A stretch of 64,000 nt of DNA. Origin: Sclerodactyla briareus. Its lineage: Eukaryota > Echinodermata > Holothuroidea > Dendrochirotida > Sclerodactylidae. The notes beneath the pieces were generated by a model. It saw only the letters and a program-made list of their open reading frames with translations, was not told the origin of the DNA and ran no database searches. Both the position numbers and the translations under genes were made by a program. The stretch covers positions 477,835 to 541,834 of the forward strand of contig JAODTK010004776.1 in assembly GCA_026419785.1 (NCBI GenBank), written 5' to 3'. Positions 1 through 12,600 of this stretch are shown here, piece after piece; within the stretch, counting starts at the first letter, position 1; each line of letters begins with the position of its first letter.

Positions 1-2129
1 TCACGTTTGTTACAGATTGGGGTACTTTGCTTACATGTAACACACCTCAACATCACGGGGAATCCATGATTAATGCCCTTGCCAATTGCATCCCCCCACT
101 ACCCTTGACAAGGTGAGTCATTGTAGGGTCATTGTTCACTGGCAAGGTGACACACTACATTATACCGAATTTGCGGTTACAAAAGTGACAAGAAAGGTGA
201 GTCAGTTGTTTCAAATTGTACAGCAGGGCATGGGGCTCTGGGAATTTGGGGTGTTGGTCCCTTTTTCATGATTTGTCGTCACAAAGGTGACTGAGGGTGA
301 TTCTTGTACGCCATTTGTTGACCCACTAAGTTAATGAACTCACCTTGTCCGGGGTTCTAGATTTGCGTCATGCCATTGACAGTCTCATAAACACACTCAC
401 CACACACAGCCTGGCCACTGCCCACTAATGCTATACACGTTACACTGTATAGGCAGCGGGTACATGGGTATCATGGGGCCACCCCATGCGTACCGTTCCT
501 GCTTCCCTAGCTACGGTACATTCCTGGTTCCGGGGGGGATAGGTCAAATTGTCCAACTGCAACTTTTTCACTGGCCCATAGTGAATGTTCTTTCCCGACA
601 AAATTGTCTTTTATGTGAATACAAAATGAACAAAAATTGTATTCAATGGCTTTACTGATTCCCACAAGATAGGCCCAGCAGTCAGCCTGAGCTACATGTA
701 CATGGAATCTTGCTATGATTTTGTACGGGTACCAAGCTTCGCCTAGAACCAAATGTCTGTCAAAGTGCTTGTATCAACCCATCTACAGCCCGTTTCAATC
801 ATTTCGGTGTTTTTAAATGTTTTCAGATTGGCCCATGTCTCACATTATTTTACAATTATTTTGGTACCATGCCACATGGTTATGATAGAAATTGTAACAT
901 GCCAACCGTTTTGCAAAATCAGTCAAAGTCCATCGTAATGCTGACTTGGTAGTAACATGCAATTAGCTTCTCTCTCATGTCTGCAGTCTTAAATGTCTAA
1001 CACACAGTATTATGATTATGCATACATGTGCGTGACTGGTTTGGAAACCGTGCAATATTTGCTTTTCCCATTGTAATATAAAGTTAAAACCAGTGCCCGG
1101 AATCTCTGGCATATAATTATTTTTGTGCAAGATTGCACATCGTGCAATCATGTACTTTAGCATATTAACTCACTGTCACTACAAAATTGCTTTCATGAAT
1201 TGCAAAAAGCCACCAAACATTGGCGATGGCATGCCCAACTAGTCAATTGAGTCCCAACCCAAAGTTGTGGTCATACGCGTGATACTCCTGCGGACTGCTA
1301 TGGAGCTTGTTGTGGAGGTGGAAACTGTGAGGGGTCTCCCATCTGATCATAATGCGTTGTTGCCGCCTGCATCCTTAAACATTAGCGTCCCCCACATAAA
1401 CGGAAAACAGTCACCTACACGTGTGTCATTGACTTGCCTGATTTCAAGAATGATATTCATATGTCAGGCATGATATCAAGCACGCCCCACTAAAAACAGC
1501 TACAATTTCTTGGGCCACATGCCCCCGGGTCACAAGTTGCTGTGAAAGATTGATTAAAAAATTTGCAGGCCTGTCGAATCGCAGACTAGTGAAGCCTAAA
1601 CTTGAGATTGACTGTAAGACTCACAGCACTTTTATGTGTATCACCAACCCTCAAAAGCTCTAAACCTTATGCAATGTTACGTACCCTCATGGGTGTGGAT
1701 TGATTGACACAATACCAGAATTTGGAAGGAGCGTTTTGCAGAACAGTTCCAATTCAGTTAAAATTCAGTTGGAGATTCTTAGCATAAATGATCAATCGAA
1801 CACTGCTGAAATAACAGGTACAATTAATACAATTCCTTTCAAAGAAGGTATCAGACAGAGCAGGATTCAGGTGATTGTGCCAAACCAACATACAACCACT
1901 CAAATCAAATGATTAATGACCATCAACTTTGAATGATTGCTATGTGTAGCCTAAAATGTGTATCAACCAAACCCTCAAAAGCTCTAAAACAAGCTTATGC
2001 ATGTACGAACCCTCATGGGTGGTGATTGCTTGAACAACATACCAGAATTTGGAGGGGCGTTTGCAGAACAATCTCAGCCATAGTTGTGTAGGCTTGTAGG
2101 CCATAGGTTGCGTGGAAGCTAAGTTTTAA
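1..2129. other. Upstream or 5'-intron sequence of SEC24
   Basis: No coding exon recognised. Includes the direct repeat at 1646-1743 / 1965-2068 (next entry). The 5' non-coding exon and promoter of SEC24 may lie here or outside the window. Confidence 0.4.
1646..2068 (+). repeat. Diverged direct repeat of about 100 bp
   Basis: ccctcaaaagctctaaa, followed by tacgtaccctcatgggtg, ataccagaatttggaagg and gcgttttgcagaac, occurs at 1646-1743 and again at 1965-2068 with indels. The spacing is about 320 bp. Confidence 0.85.
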
Positions 2130-2423
2130 CAGGGTTTCCCGCGGTCATGGAAACCTGGAAAAGTCATGGAATTCAATCATAAAAATCATCCATGCCTTGA
2201 TAAGTTTGAAGTCAGTGAAAGTTGTTGAGTCATGAAAGTCCAAAAATTTTCATGAAGTTGTTTACTTTTCTCATCAGCTGTTCAATGTTGGTTGCTCTGG
2301 CTCTTTTTAAGATGTTAAGTTGAAACTTCTGTGCAAGATTCATATCGAGAAGGTCATGGAAATCTCATGTTTGGTCCCTGAAAAAGTCATGGAAATTGCT
2401 TGCCAATAATCTGCAGAACCTTG
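2130..2423 (+). mobile_element. catggaa-rich MITE-like repeat, copy 1
   Basis: Starts cagggtttcccgcggtcatg, ends ctgcagaaccttg, so imperfect inverted ends (CAGGGTTTC / CAAGGTTC). Flanks gttttaa on both sides give a candidate 7-8 bp target duplication (gttttaac / gttttaat). The interior is rich in catggaaa and gtcatgg. Further copies are at 18327-18634 and 39930-40020. Confidence 0.7.
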
Positions 2424-3236
2424 TTTTAATTACAAAAGTTTTTCCTTTTCAATGAAAAAATGAATTCCTCTAACATAACCTAGGAGTAAGTGGCTGGTGT
2501 CATTGGTTTGATTGGGACATCCCACTATCACAACAGTACCCTGATTGGTTCATTTGTTGTCAGTCAGAATTTAAGCTTCCGAGTTTACCATACGAGTTCA
2601 TTGAAATGAAGGTTTCTATTATAGGATTGAATACAGCCTACAAGCATGTGTTTTAATTGTCATTGTGTACAAAAGTTGTGTTTCGGCATACTATCGTGTA
2701 ACAAATTATATATTTGCACTGCTCTGTAACACCAAAACATAAAAGGAAAGTTTGAACAACGAACTTAAAATTTTGGACAGCATATTTTTTTACATCGATA
2801 CCACAGAATAAAGGGTTGGGGAGGTATACAAAAAGCTTGAAATTTTATTGAACTACATGATATGCAGCTGTGAGGTGTACAGTATATATAACGAGTAATG
2901 ATAACGATCTCTGATGTTTTTTCTCGACCATAGACCTACATGAACACCAGTACTGGTGCCGAGGCATCGGTACTGGCTCGTCAAATTATCAGTGCCCTCA
3001 CACTACTGTGCAGGCCTACTTTGTGAGCCTACCATGTGGTTATAAAATGTAAATGAACAACACAAATAAATTTTGGACAGTCAAAATCTGACCCCCTTTT
3101 GACTGTAACTTAAGCAGTGTTATTGTTGAGCATCTTCAGTTTCTTACACCCCGGCACAAGCAGTTTGGTTTCCATGGAACACACAGGAGTGAGTGTCAAG
3201 TGTTTAACAAAATATTCTTCTTTTCCCCTTCTGCAG
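2424..3236. other. Sequence just upstream of the first coding exon
   Basis: Intron or 5' flank. It ends in a strong pyrimidine tract (cttcttttccccttctgcag). No other feature. Confidence 0.45.
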
Positions 3237-3696
3237 ATTTTCAGCCCAGCATTTAGACCCCTAGGTTACTGGGTGGTATTGGTGCACTGCTATTTGTCAT
3301 TGTGAGATCATGCAGTACCCTGGACCACCCGCCCCTGGGCAGTACCAGCAGCCCTACGTGCCCAGCTATGGCCCGCCCAGGCCTGGCATGCCACCAAACC
3401 CAGGTTACAACCCAGGCCAGCCACCCCAGCCAGGCAGCCGCCAGTGGGCCCCTACGGAGCCCAAGGTGCGGTCCCTGGCAGGCCACTCCCTCCCAGCTCA
3501 CCGCGAAACGGGCCTTCCGACCGGAGGGCAGGAAAAGATAGCATACCGTGCGCAGATGGCAGTGTTGGGGCACCCACCACCACACGGTGGGCCCACCGCC
3601 CCCTGGGGCCGGTGCTCCACCAAGCAGTATGGGTCCCCCACCTAGAGGGGCTCCGCCTAGAGGACCAGGGGGCCCAATGCCAGTTCAGGGTCAAAG
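3237..3696 (+). CDS. SEC24C/D-like: SEC24 coding exon e1 (5' UTR tail plus start codon)
   Basis: The exon follows a pyrimidine-rich tract and CTGCAG acceptor (AG at 3235-3236) and ends at a donor AAG|GTTAGT. The first 73 nt are 5' UTR, so a non-coding exon must lie upstream. I take ATG 3310 as the start because it opens a low-complexity Pro/Gly/Gln/Tyr-rich stretch beginning [16 protein letters not shown], typical of SEC24 N-termini. The frame changes twice. It moves from the ATG frame to a second frame near 3440 ([15 protein letters not shown]) and to a third near 3580 ([18 protein letters not shown]). Each frame is proline-rich only in its own segment, so two small indels are likely in GC-rich runs. 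Confidence 0.8.
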
Positions 3697-6600
3697 GTTA
3701 GTACCGGTACACATAAGATTTACATTGTAAACAATTATTGGCGTCCCATTCCTGATTTTCCGAGTTGCTCACCTTTGGGGCCTAATTTTCGAACACTCTG
3801 GCAACTGCATTCTAGATTCTGGTTTTCAGTTAAGATCATGATTTGAATCTACACCAAGTGATGGGGAAGGATTATAAACTATGGAACCTATTGCCCCTGC
3901 TTCATTAAGTTGTAGGACATATGATCACCAATATGATATAGATATGGGAATGTGTTGGACCTGATAGCGAGTTTCCTAGTTTTCCCCCCCCCCGGGACCA
4001 GGGCCATAGGCTTCATTGTAAGAGTATCTTGGTTGAAGTAACGGTGAAGAATGTTATAGGACTCTATAAACCAGCTGAATTTTGCAATTACGAAGAGCTC
4101 TCAAATGATACTATGATTCTCAACACCTCATATCAGGATAGTTTAAAAAAAATATATATATAAAACCTCATCAGCAACAGCCTGTGATCAGGAAAAGAGG
4201 CAAATTAGCGGTTTTGAACATTCAGTGACATTTCAACAATCTATATGGTTGATCCAGATGGACAATTTATCTCCTAATAGCAATCAAGCAATCACAGCAT
4301 CTGTATCATTTCTTCCAGGCCAAACCAGTACGGTCCACTGGTCAGCTCGGCCCCACTGGAATTCCACATCAGAACAACATTGGCGGTCCGCCACCACCCC
4401 AGTCCACCACAAGCACAGCTGGTATGACCAGCCAGATGGCCGGGATGAATCTAAACCAGTGTCCACCCACCATGGTAAGGGGGTATTCTGTTCTGCTGAC
4501 AGGTCATTATAGACAATTCATTTTTCAGTCATTCCACTATTGTGAGAAGACCATCTGTGCATGCAATTTGTATGTGTACACTCCCGCTAGTAGTAGTATC
4601 TCTTTAGCCCTGGTTATTTCTCCATTTCCATAGTTTTATAGTGCCTCTGAGTCAATGTCAACTCTTATCCATCACACAAAAATACATTGTTGGCTGCTTC
4701 AATTTTGCCCAATATTCCATGGAGAATGTTGAATAATCTTCAGAGAATAGTTTTGCAGGCGCAGGCATGCCACATTCCCTGGCAATGCAGCCCAAAACCT
4801 TCATGTAGCAAACAACCATTTCATTGGGTGTAGCCACTGGACTGACTAGAGCCAATGTTGAGAGTGGCACTCTTTGGAAACAAAAATCATTGACCACAGT
4901 GAAATCATGATGCATTAGACACAGAGGGGTAGCGGACACTTGGGTGCCCTTGGACAACAGACAGCCCCTAGAGCAATGTTCTAGTACCTATGTAGAGCTT
5001 GAAACATGATACCTTATTGACTCTAACCTCACCTGGATGGATCAAGTTAATACTTGGTGTGTGTGGTTCCCATGATGACTAAATGAACCCTTTGTTTTGA
5101 GTCAGGTTAGAGGTCATCTGAGGTCACCAGAGGTCAGAGTAGGAACCCGTGTAAACGTAGTTAGTCCATAATGGTTGGTCTGATCGAGTTGAATCTAGCG
5201 TATAGCTTCCTTATGGGGGAGTACAGGAACCCTATTGTTTTTGGTGTAAGGATTCGAGAGTCATTTTCGGTCAGAAATAAGTTTTTTTTAATATAAAACA
5301 ATATTTTGGTCAATTTACTTGTAAACAGTAAATCCGACCCCAATCTGGATAGATTCCAGGCACCTGATCACTGCAGGCCAAGCAGAAATTGGCTTGTAAC
5401 TAACTTGTAAGTCTGCTTCGGTCCTGACCAGTTGAAATTAAGGTGTGTGGTTCTTCAATTGAGAGCAAAGGTACCCTGTGTGGAACAGTTGTGGAGAGTA
5501 ATATTTTCGGGCTTTTTTCGCGTTCCGCCATAATACCAGCTTGTAAACATTATCCTTTGACCCCACAATAAATTTGTCAGACCAGTCATATATATATGTT
5601 GCCCATAATGAGGTGATATATTATGCCATTATCCCTTGTGACTGTGCCAGAGATTGCCAGATATGATCAATGAATCCTGAGCCTTTTGGCTTTCTGCCAG
5701 TTATGATTTAGGATATACTTATCGACAGGAGGTTTTGAATCTATTCAAGGCCTTGCAGAGGTGCAAGCCCTTGATACTACAACACATTTTTTTCGGCTGT
5801 GAGTCCTCCAACATGTACACCATGCCATATTGCGAGATCAGAGTACATTTTTTGATGGGAACGGTCATTTTGCAAGCACTACTCTAGTTCAGGTTGTCTT
5901 CTTTTGTCTGTTACTGCGGGGACCACAACCCCCCCCACAGGGCAGGGACCCACCACAGAGGCCACCGTACTCACAGCCGGGGCCCTATGGAGCACCGCCA
6001 ACAGGTCCACAGGGAGGATCTGCCTGGCATGCGCAAATCAGTCATCTGGTAAGTGGGGGTCAATTGCCGCGGGCGAAAATTGAACCGTGAACCAAGTCAT
6101 CTCCCCGGAGCCCAGTAACAAAAACCGGTGATAAGCTTGTTCTCTTCTTCCTCTAGCATTGACTTTACAACAACAGAGCTGAAAAGCCGCTGCAGGCAGG
6201 CCATCAAAAACAGGTTCACATTGTTCAGAAGAATGGTTGGCGGTATGAGTGACACATTATGAAGCGTTAGCGGTTCAAATTGAGCACTACTAAACCTTTT
6301 TTTCCCCTGGGTGCTGGCGTGCAGTTGCGAATGGACAGGTCTTTCGTCTCACTTCAATGGTTCCACTGCCTAAATGCATGAAAACTTTCTGGGTTACTGG
6401 GGTTTTGTACGGATATTTGTGCACTTAGTCACACTGTCGGCTGTGAGCAGTCACAGTGAATTGAAAGTCCGCCCCCCCCCCCTTCGCCTCCAAGTTTCGA
6501 GAAAGTGGTCCGGTCCTGGAGTTCACTGGTAGTCCTTTCGGATGGGGATGTAAATGGCCATCCGGGGTGCAGGTTGTGGGATTTGGTTACCTACACCTCT

Positions 6601-9600
6601 GCCTTGATACCATCTGATCACCTGTCGATAAGAGGGGGCGGTCATCGTATTGCTTATCCCGCTCAATACAGTCATATGGCCAGGGTTCCCGATGAGCGTC
6701 AATTGGCTTCCCGAACCCGTTGAAATCAAATCAGAATTATGATTCACTATGGCACTGGAAGGTATCATCTTTTATATACCTCTACGAACTGACTGCTTTT
6801 CCCCAAAAACAAGGAGGGTTTGCATTGCCACTATATGTTAATTTTATATGTTTTGAATTAACTTCCGTCATGTGATACACAGTAGCGGGGTTCGATTCCC
6901 GGTCTAGTCATACCGTCCTCTTGTGGGTTTACTATCCCCACCCCTACATTAAGATACTGCCAAAGAGGTATTGCCGTATTCTGTGTACCTTGTGAGAGAT
7001 TATAAATTTCAAGTTTGTGGCATATGCATTGTACAATGATGTAGTGTGATCTTTCTTTGCTTGTCTAGGCAAAGGAAATATCTTGGAGGGAATTCCACTC
7101 CAGGGATTTTTCTCATGCTAGGGGTTCCAAGCAGCGTGATGTTAGGGGACTGATATGTTGAAAAATTCCCCCAAAACTGAGAAGATACCTCTCTATTACA
7201 ATATCATCCAGATGTTGTACAGCATTAGCACTGGTGTTGAGATTGGGCAGCAGGATGCTACTAATTTTTCTGCATAATAGACCAAAATTTTGGAAATCAA
7301 TAACTCTAGTGCTGTACTTTCAGATGAGGTTTGAGCTCTTTCATTCTCCCTGAATATTCTTCTTCTCCGCGACACTGGTTTCGGGGGTGTAGCTGCTGGG
7401 GTCCCGCTGCCGCCAGAACTCTAGCCCGCGCAATAACCTCTTTAAAGCTTTACCGATTGATCTGAACTTGGTACCCGTGCCCGCTCTAGTGGAATCTCGG
7501 ATGAGTTTGTAAGTAGGGTGTTCACTGTTTGCTGCCTGCCCTCTACTTTACAGGTTTTACACAAAAATACTGACATTGATTTCAAGGTCCCCGGAGGTCA
7601 AATTTGTGGGTTTTTTTGCGAAAATAGAGTTAGCGATTCACACAAAACTTGGGGGTGGTCCGATAACATGACGTTGATTCAAGGTCACCAGAGGTCAATT
7701 TGTGTTTTTTTCACAATTTTCCTAACTTCGTCAATTTGAACAAAACTCGGTGGTGTGGACTGTTGTTAGGCCTAAGCAAATGAAGGTCATTCGAGGTCAC
7801 AGGAGGTCAAATTTGCCTGAATCATGTGATTTTTTCCAACTTAGCCAAACTTGGTGAATGTGGACTACAGTCGGACCTGAACAACGAGTAGGGCATTTCA
7901 AAGTCGCTGCAGGCCAATGGACATAATTTTGTGCTGCCTCTAAACCAGGTCCACAAAGGCTGTTTCTGCGGGTTCACCCGCCTGCACATGTTAGTTCTGT
8001 TATGACAAGTGTCCTGTATCTTGGCACCAGCCACTTGTTGTTATATTTTTTGATAGCCTACAGTGTTATACTTCCTGCTGCATTTTTGTGATGGATTTCT
8101 CACTGTTCCCATGCCAGGTCCACCATCAAGCATGTCAGGCCCCCCAGGCAGCATGCCAGGGCCACCAACTAGCATGCATGGCCCACCCACTGGCCCCCCG
8201 AGCAGCATGGCAGGGCCACAGTATGGCAATTCAGGCGCCAACCACACACCTCAAGCCCACCCATGGGTGCACCACATCACAGCCATACTCTTTGACTCAC
8301 CCGGCAGCAGATAACCACGGTGGTTTATGCCCCGGATCATCGTATGATGGGTGGACCACCACAGGGGGTCCCAGCCTACCCTGGAGGACCACCAGTTCGT
8401 AAGTAGCTTTGTCTATGTGGTTATGCATCGTTCTGGCTTCTAGTGTTCTTATCGGTTCACTCTGTTGAGGCCTGACAGTCTCGGTTATTATTGATGGCCA
8501 AATTGGTGTGGAATATTCAAATGGTGCAGAGTACACATCAATAAGCAGCTCACAAGGGCATTTTATTGGCCGAATGACAAACATTTTCTTCGTTGGTCCT
8601 CGGTACACTATTAATTTGTCGAAATTGGCCTGTCGCTATGTAGCTATGTTGCAAGTATTAAGGGCTAGTAGTCCTGAACGCTTGCCTAACTCTTAATTTT
8701 GATGTGTTTCCTTTTGAAAATGTTTGCAAATGAAAACTATCAGAAAATATTGATGCTCTCTTTTATTGATTAAAGGGGATGCTTATAGTGAACACACAAT
8801 ATCCTCATTGCTTCTCTGCTTTTTTTGTAGTTGTAAGGCTAATAACCGATTCCAGAAAATACTAACCTTTGATATGCTGACAAATCATTTAGCATGTCCA
8901 ATTACAATTATCAATGAGACCAAGGATTGTGTCAGCAGTTGTGCCATGGCAAGGGGAAGGAAGGTTGACGTATATCACTATCTGAAGACCTTCATTCTCA
9001 ATAATCACACCTGATAACACCTAAAGATTTGGTCACATTGGCATTGTTTATGTCCCCATTTGCTAGGAGCATTATTAGTGATCACCCTGTTCCTTCAACT
9101 GTACAATATCCTTTCATTGTATTCAATGTCTGTCCTTGTCCAATGAATATGCATGTGTCCCTGTTCCTGGGGTCTCCCTCCCTCCACACCAGTGACCTCT
9201 CTGCTTACCTGACCTACATCCTCACAGCACCGCCGCAAGGCACTCCGCCTATATCCCCGGGAGGGCAATGAGTGCTCCTGGTATGAGGCCCTACGGTGGT
9301 CTTCCTGGGCCACCCGGAATGCCCCTGCCCAGCATTCAACCACCACCAAAGAAGCTAGACCCTGACCCAATGCTAGTGTGGTGAGTTCTCATACTTTTGA
9401 TTATGCGATGGTTTCAGTGAGAGGAGGAATGCTAATGTTTCTTTGAATGTTGCCCCTTCAGCTTCACAATATTTTTTTTTCTTCCGGTGTGAATGTTTAC
9501 AACATTTGACAAAACCGTGGAAATGTACAACCTTTCACCATTCTATGGAAAGAATGTCCTCATTCGCCTCAATAACTCAAAGGCCACATTGATTACCTTA

Positions 9601-12600
9601 TTTTGACTGCTTGGTGTGTAAAATTGCTTACTTGAAAGCAGTCACGAGTAGGTAGGAGTAGAAGAATTTGCCTTCTCAGATGCTATGTTGTTGGCAGGGT
9701 AATCTATTTCACTAACTCAACTTACCCCATATTGCATTTTGCACCCCACCCCGTGCCATCTAACATCTGGCAAACTTCCAGTAGTCGGGGCTGGCAACGT
9801 TATCGTCCTTCTTGTTTTGCCATTTTTAACGTTTAAGTTCATGATCATCGGCTGAGAATTTCATAGATTTTCATCGCCGAAAATCACCCACTGCTTTCAA
9901 TCGACATTCAGAATCTTGCAGGGAGCATTATTCTTCCGACGTTGTCTACATGATAAGTTCATCCTTACCGGTTTGCGTGATTTTGGTTTGGATTTTTTTT
10001 TTTATGTCAATTTTCTAGAGTTGAAAAAAAAAGACTGCACATTGACAGGAATTGGCAGAATAGTATCCATTTGGAGGTTGCCCATTCATGAATTTTGAGT
10101 TTTGATCAACCACTGTCAGCTATACGGAGCATTGGGAGTATATGTTCTGCTTAACTCCACGATACAAGTGATCGAAACAGACAGAAACGCCAGGGGAGGC
10201 CAGCAGTTCCTTACAGGGTCATGGGGTCAGGTACCGCCCCTCGTCACCACAGATTTCCAGGTCATTGACCAAGGTATGGTACTCCCCTATGCAGCAGAAA
10301 AGATACTCACAAAATGATTTAATTGTGAACCCATAATGCAGGGACAAGACCCCTATGTTCTTGCCCCCCCCCCCTTCTTGTGGTAGTTTGACGTTGACAG
10401 GGCAAGAAAAACAATGACTGATTGCACAAGGCAAGTAAGGCTGACATGGTATTCAGCGGGGCCCATTCACCAACCTAGTCCCTGCCCACCACCCCCTTGT
10501 CCCGGAGGATGCTACCGACAGCTGGAAAAGTTGCTCCATACTTGTTATGATGATGTTTTCAGGGCTATAGTCATCCCCTCCCACATGTTCAATTGCCAAT
10601 GGTTATCTGATTATTAGGCCTAACATTAGCCTGCTGTTAATTAATGTGTGTTGTTAACACTAGGCCAGAAAGCCTAACAATAGTTTATTGTTTGTGCATG
10701 CGTGTCTCATTAACAACAGCATCAAAGTTTCCACCAATCGATGAATCACAGTCAGTTATGACCCTAAATTTGCGGAACACTGATTTTCACATTTTTTCTG
10801 TTTCCGTATTCCTTTTAAATAATGCCCTCCCATAATATCGTCCAGCCCTATTGTTCTAGAGTAGGAGCACTGCTGTGAAGCATGTCACTCAGAAGCATAG
10901 GAAATATTTAGGTTAACACCAATAGGTGTCCTGTTTACATCAGTTTAATGCTTCAGATTCTGCAATATTCCTTGCACCCATAAAATTGCAATGTAGGAAT
11001 AAAATATGATTGTCAGCAGGGCCTTAGGCGCCATGTCAAAATATCGGCCACCGCGGCCGCCTGGGCGAGCCGAGGGAAGCCGCGCCGCTGCCGCGGCTTT
11101 GGTTCGTTGCTATGACCAAACCAATAACAATAGCTGGGCAGCGCAGAAATGCCCGCCGGGGCAGCGGCGCCGAGTAATAGCTCACACCCTGCTATAGTGC
11201 ATTGTGAGTGTGCACCAGTGCATATCAGTGTAGTCTATTAACGTGCCGCAGCCGCTGAGGCTTCCAAAAATCAATACATTGATTGTAAAATTAGAAGAAA
11301 CTAAGTACCGGTTTGGGTTTGTTGACATATTTTTATGATTCCATCGCTCACATTCTATTGTACATATAGAAGCGCTACACATGTCCTCACCACAAAATCT
11401 TATGAGGCTAATAAGAATAGTTTGTGACCACAATTTCAATATGAACGTTGTGTAGGCCTAGTCTTGAGGTAACCTCGTGCAACAGTATGTTAGGATATGT
11501 TCGGCCATGTATTTATCAACCTAAAACTGAAAATAGACCAAATAGATATATAGAAGATTGGCGAGGGTATCGGGCCGCACGAGGTGTCATGAAAATCTCA
11601 ACATTTAGTCACCAAATCTAGAAATTGGCGAGTGAAGTTGCGATAGCGGAAATAATTTATTACGTGAAACTTTTGTGTATTGAGGAAACGGGGAGCACTT
11701 GCGTGCTCCACACAAGAAATCCGCCTGGGGGACGTTAGCACTGTGAACCCCAAACACAGCGTCCTCGACTGCATGCGCAGTGCTGTCGAGACTTAACTTC
11801 GGCGGCATTAGCAACGATCATTGATCGAGCATAGATTATCATGATCAAAATTAACAACGTAGGTACTGTATAGTATCCATGGACTGAATCAGAATAATGA
11901 TTACGAATCGATTGGGAAACATGGTCTTCAGAGACTCAGAAGTGGTTTGAATATATGAAATTAATCAGTTAATTTTTCTATTAATTACATATATAATGAC
12001 ATATTGTGTTATTCACCTGCTTTATAATAAGCTCCGCCCCAATCTCATTGGACTCGTTCATTATTGCTATGGGGGGGGTTTGGAATTCACCTAGATATCG
12101 TTGGCTAAATCTGACTTTTTTACCAGTTCTAGAGTTGGATTTTGTTAGGACTTCATTGGCAGAATGGGTGTACCGCTACAGAAAATCGCTCATAACTCGA
12201 AAACGGAAGGGATTTTTCATTTTTTTCGGCAGGATTTCATTCATAAACCTAATTTAAGGATGCTCTATCCATCGGAACCACTTTCGAGAAAATCGGTCGT
12301 AGCCCGGCTAGTAATCATTATACTTTTTGCGACTGGTACCATGGGTCGTGGCTCAGCCGGGCTACGGCCGATTTTCTCGAAAGTGATACAGATGGAAAGA
12401 GCATCCTTAAATTAGGTTTATGAAATCGGTTATGTGCGACCAAAAAATCGAAATCCCTTCCGTTTTCGAGTTATGAGCGATTTTCTGCCCGCCGTCAGCC
12501 AGGCCTTAACTTTTCACCACATCGTAATATATGTCTGGTGTGTGTGCATCGAATGCAGTAGGCAGTCATTGTGTATATCGATCGATAGTTCTATTGAAAT

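Noticed and set aside
6889..6900. Functional tRNA gene
   Set aside because: Only a B box is present; no acceptor stem, anticodon arm or A box can be folded around it.
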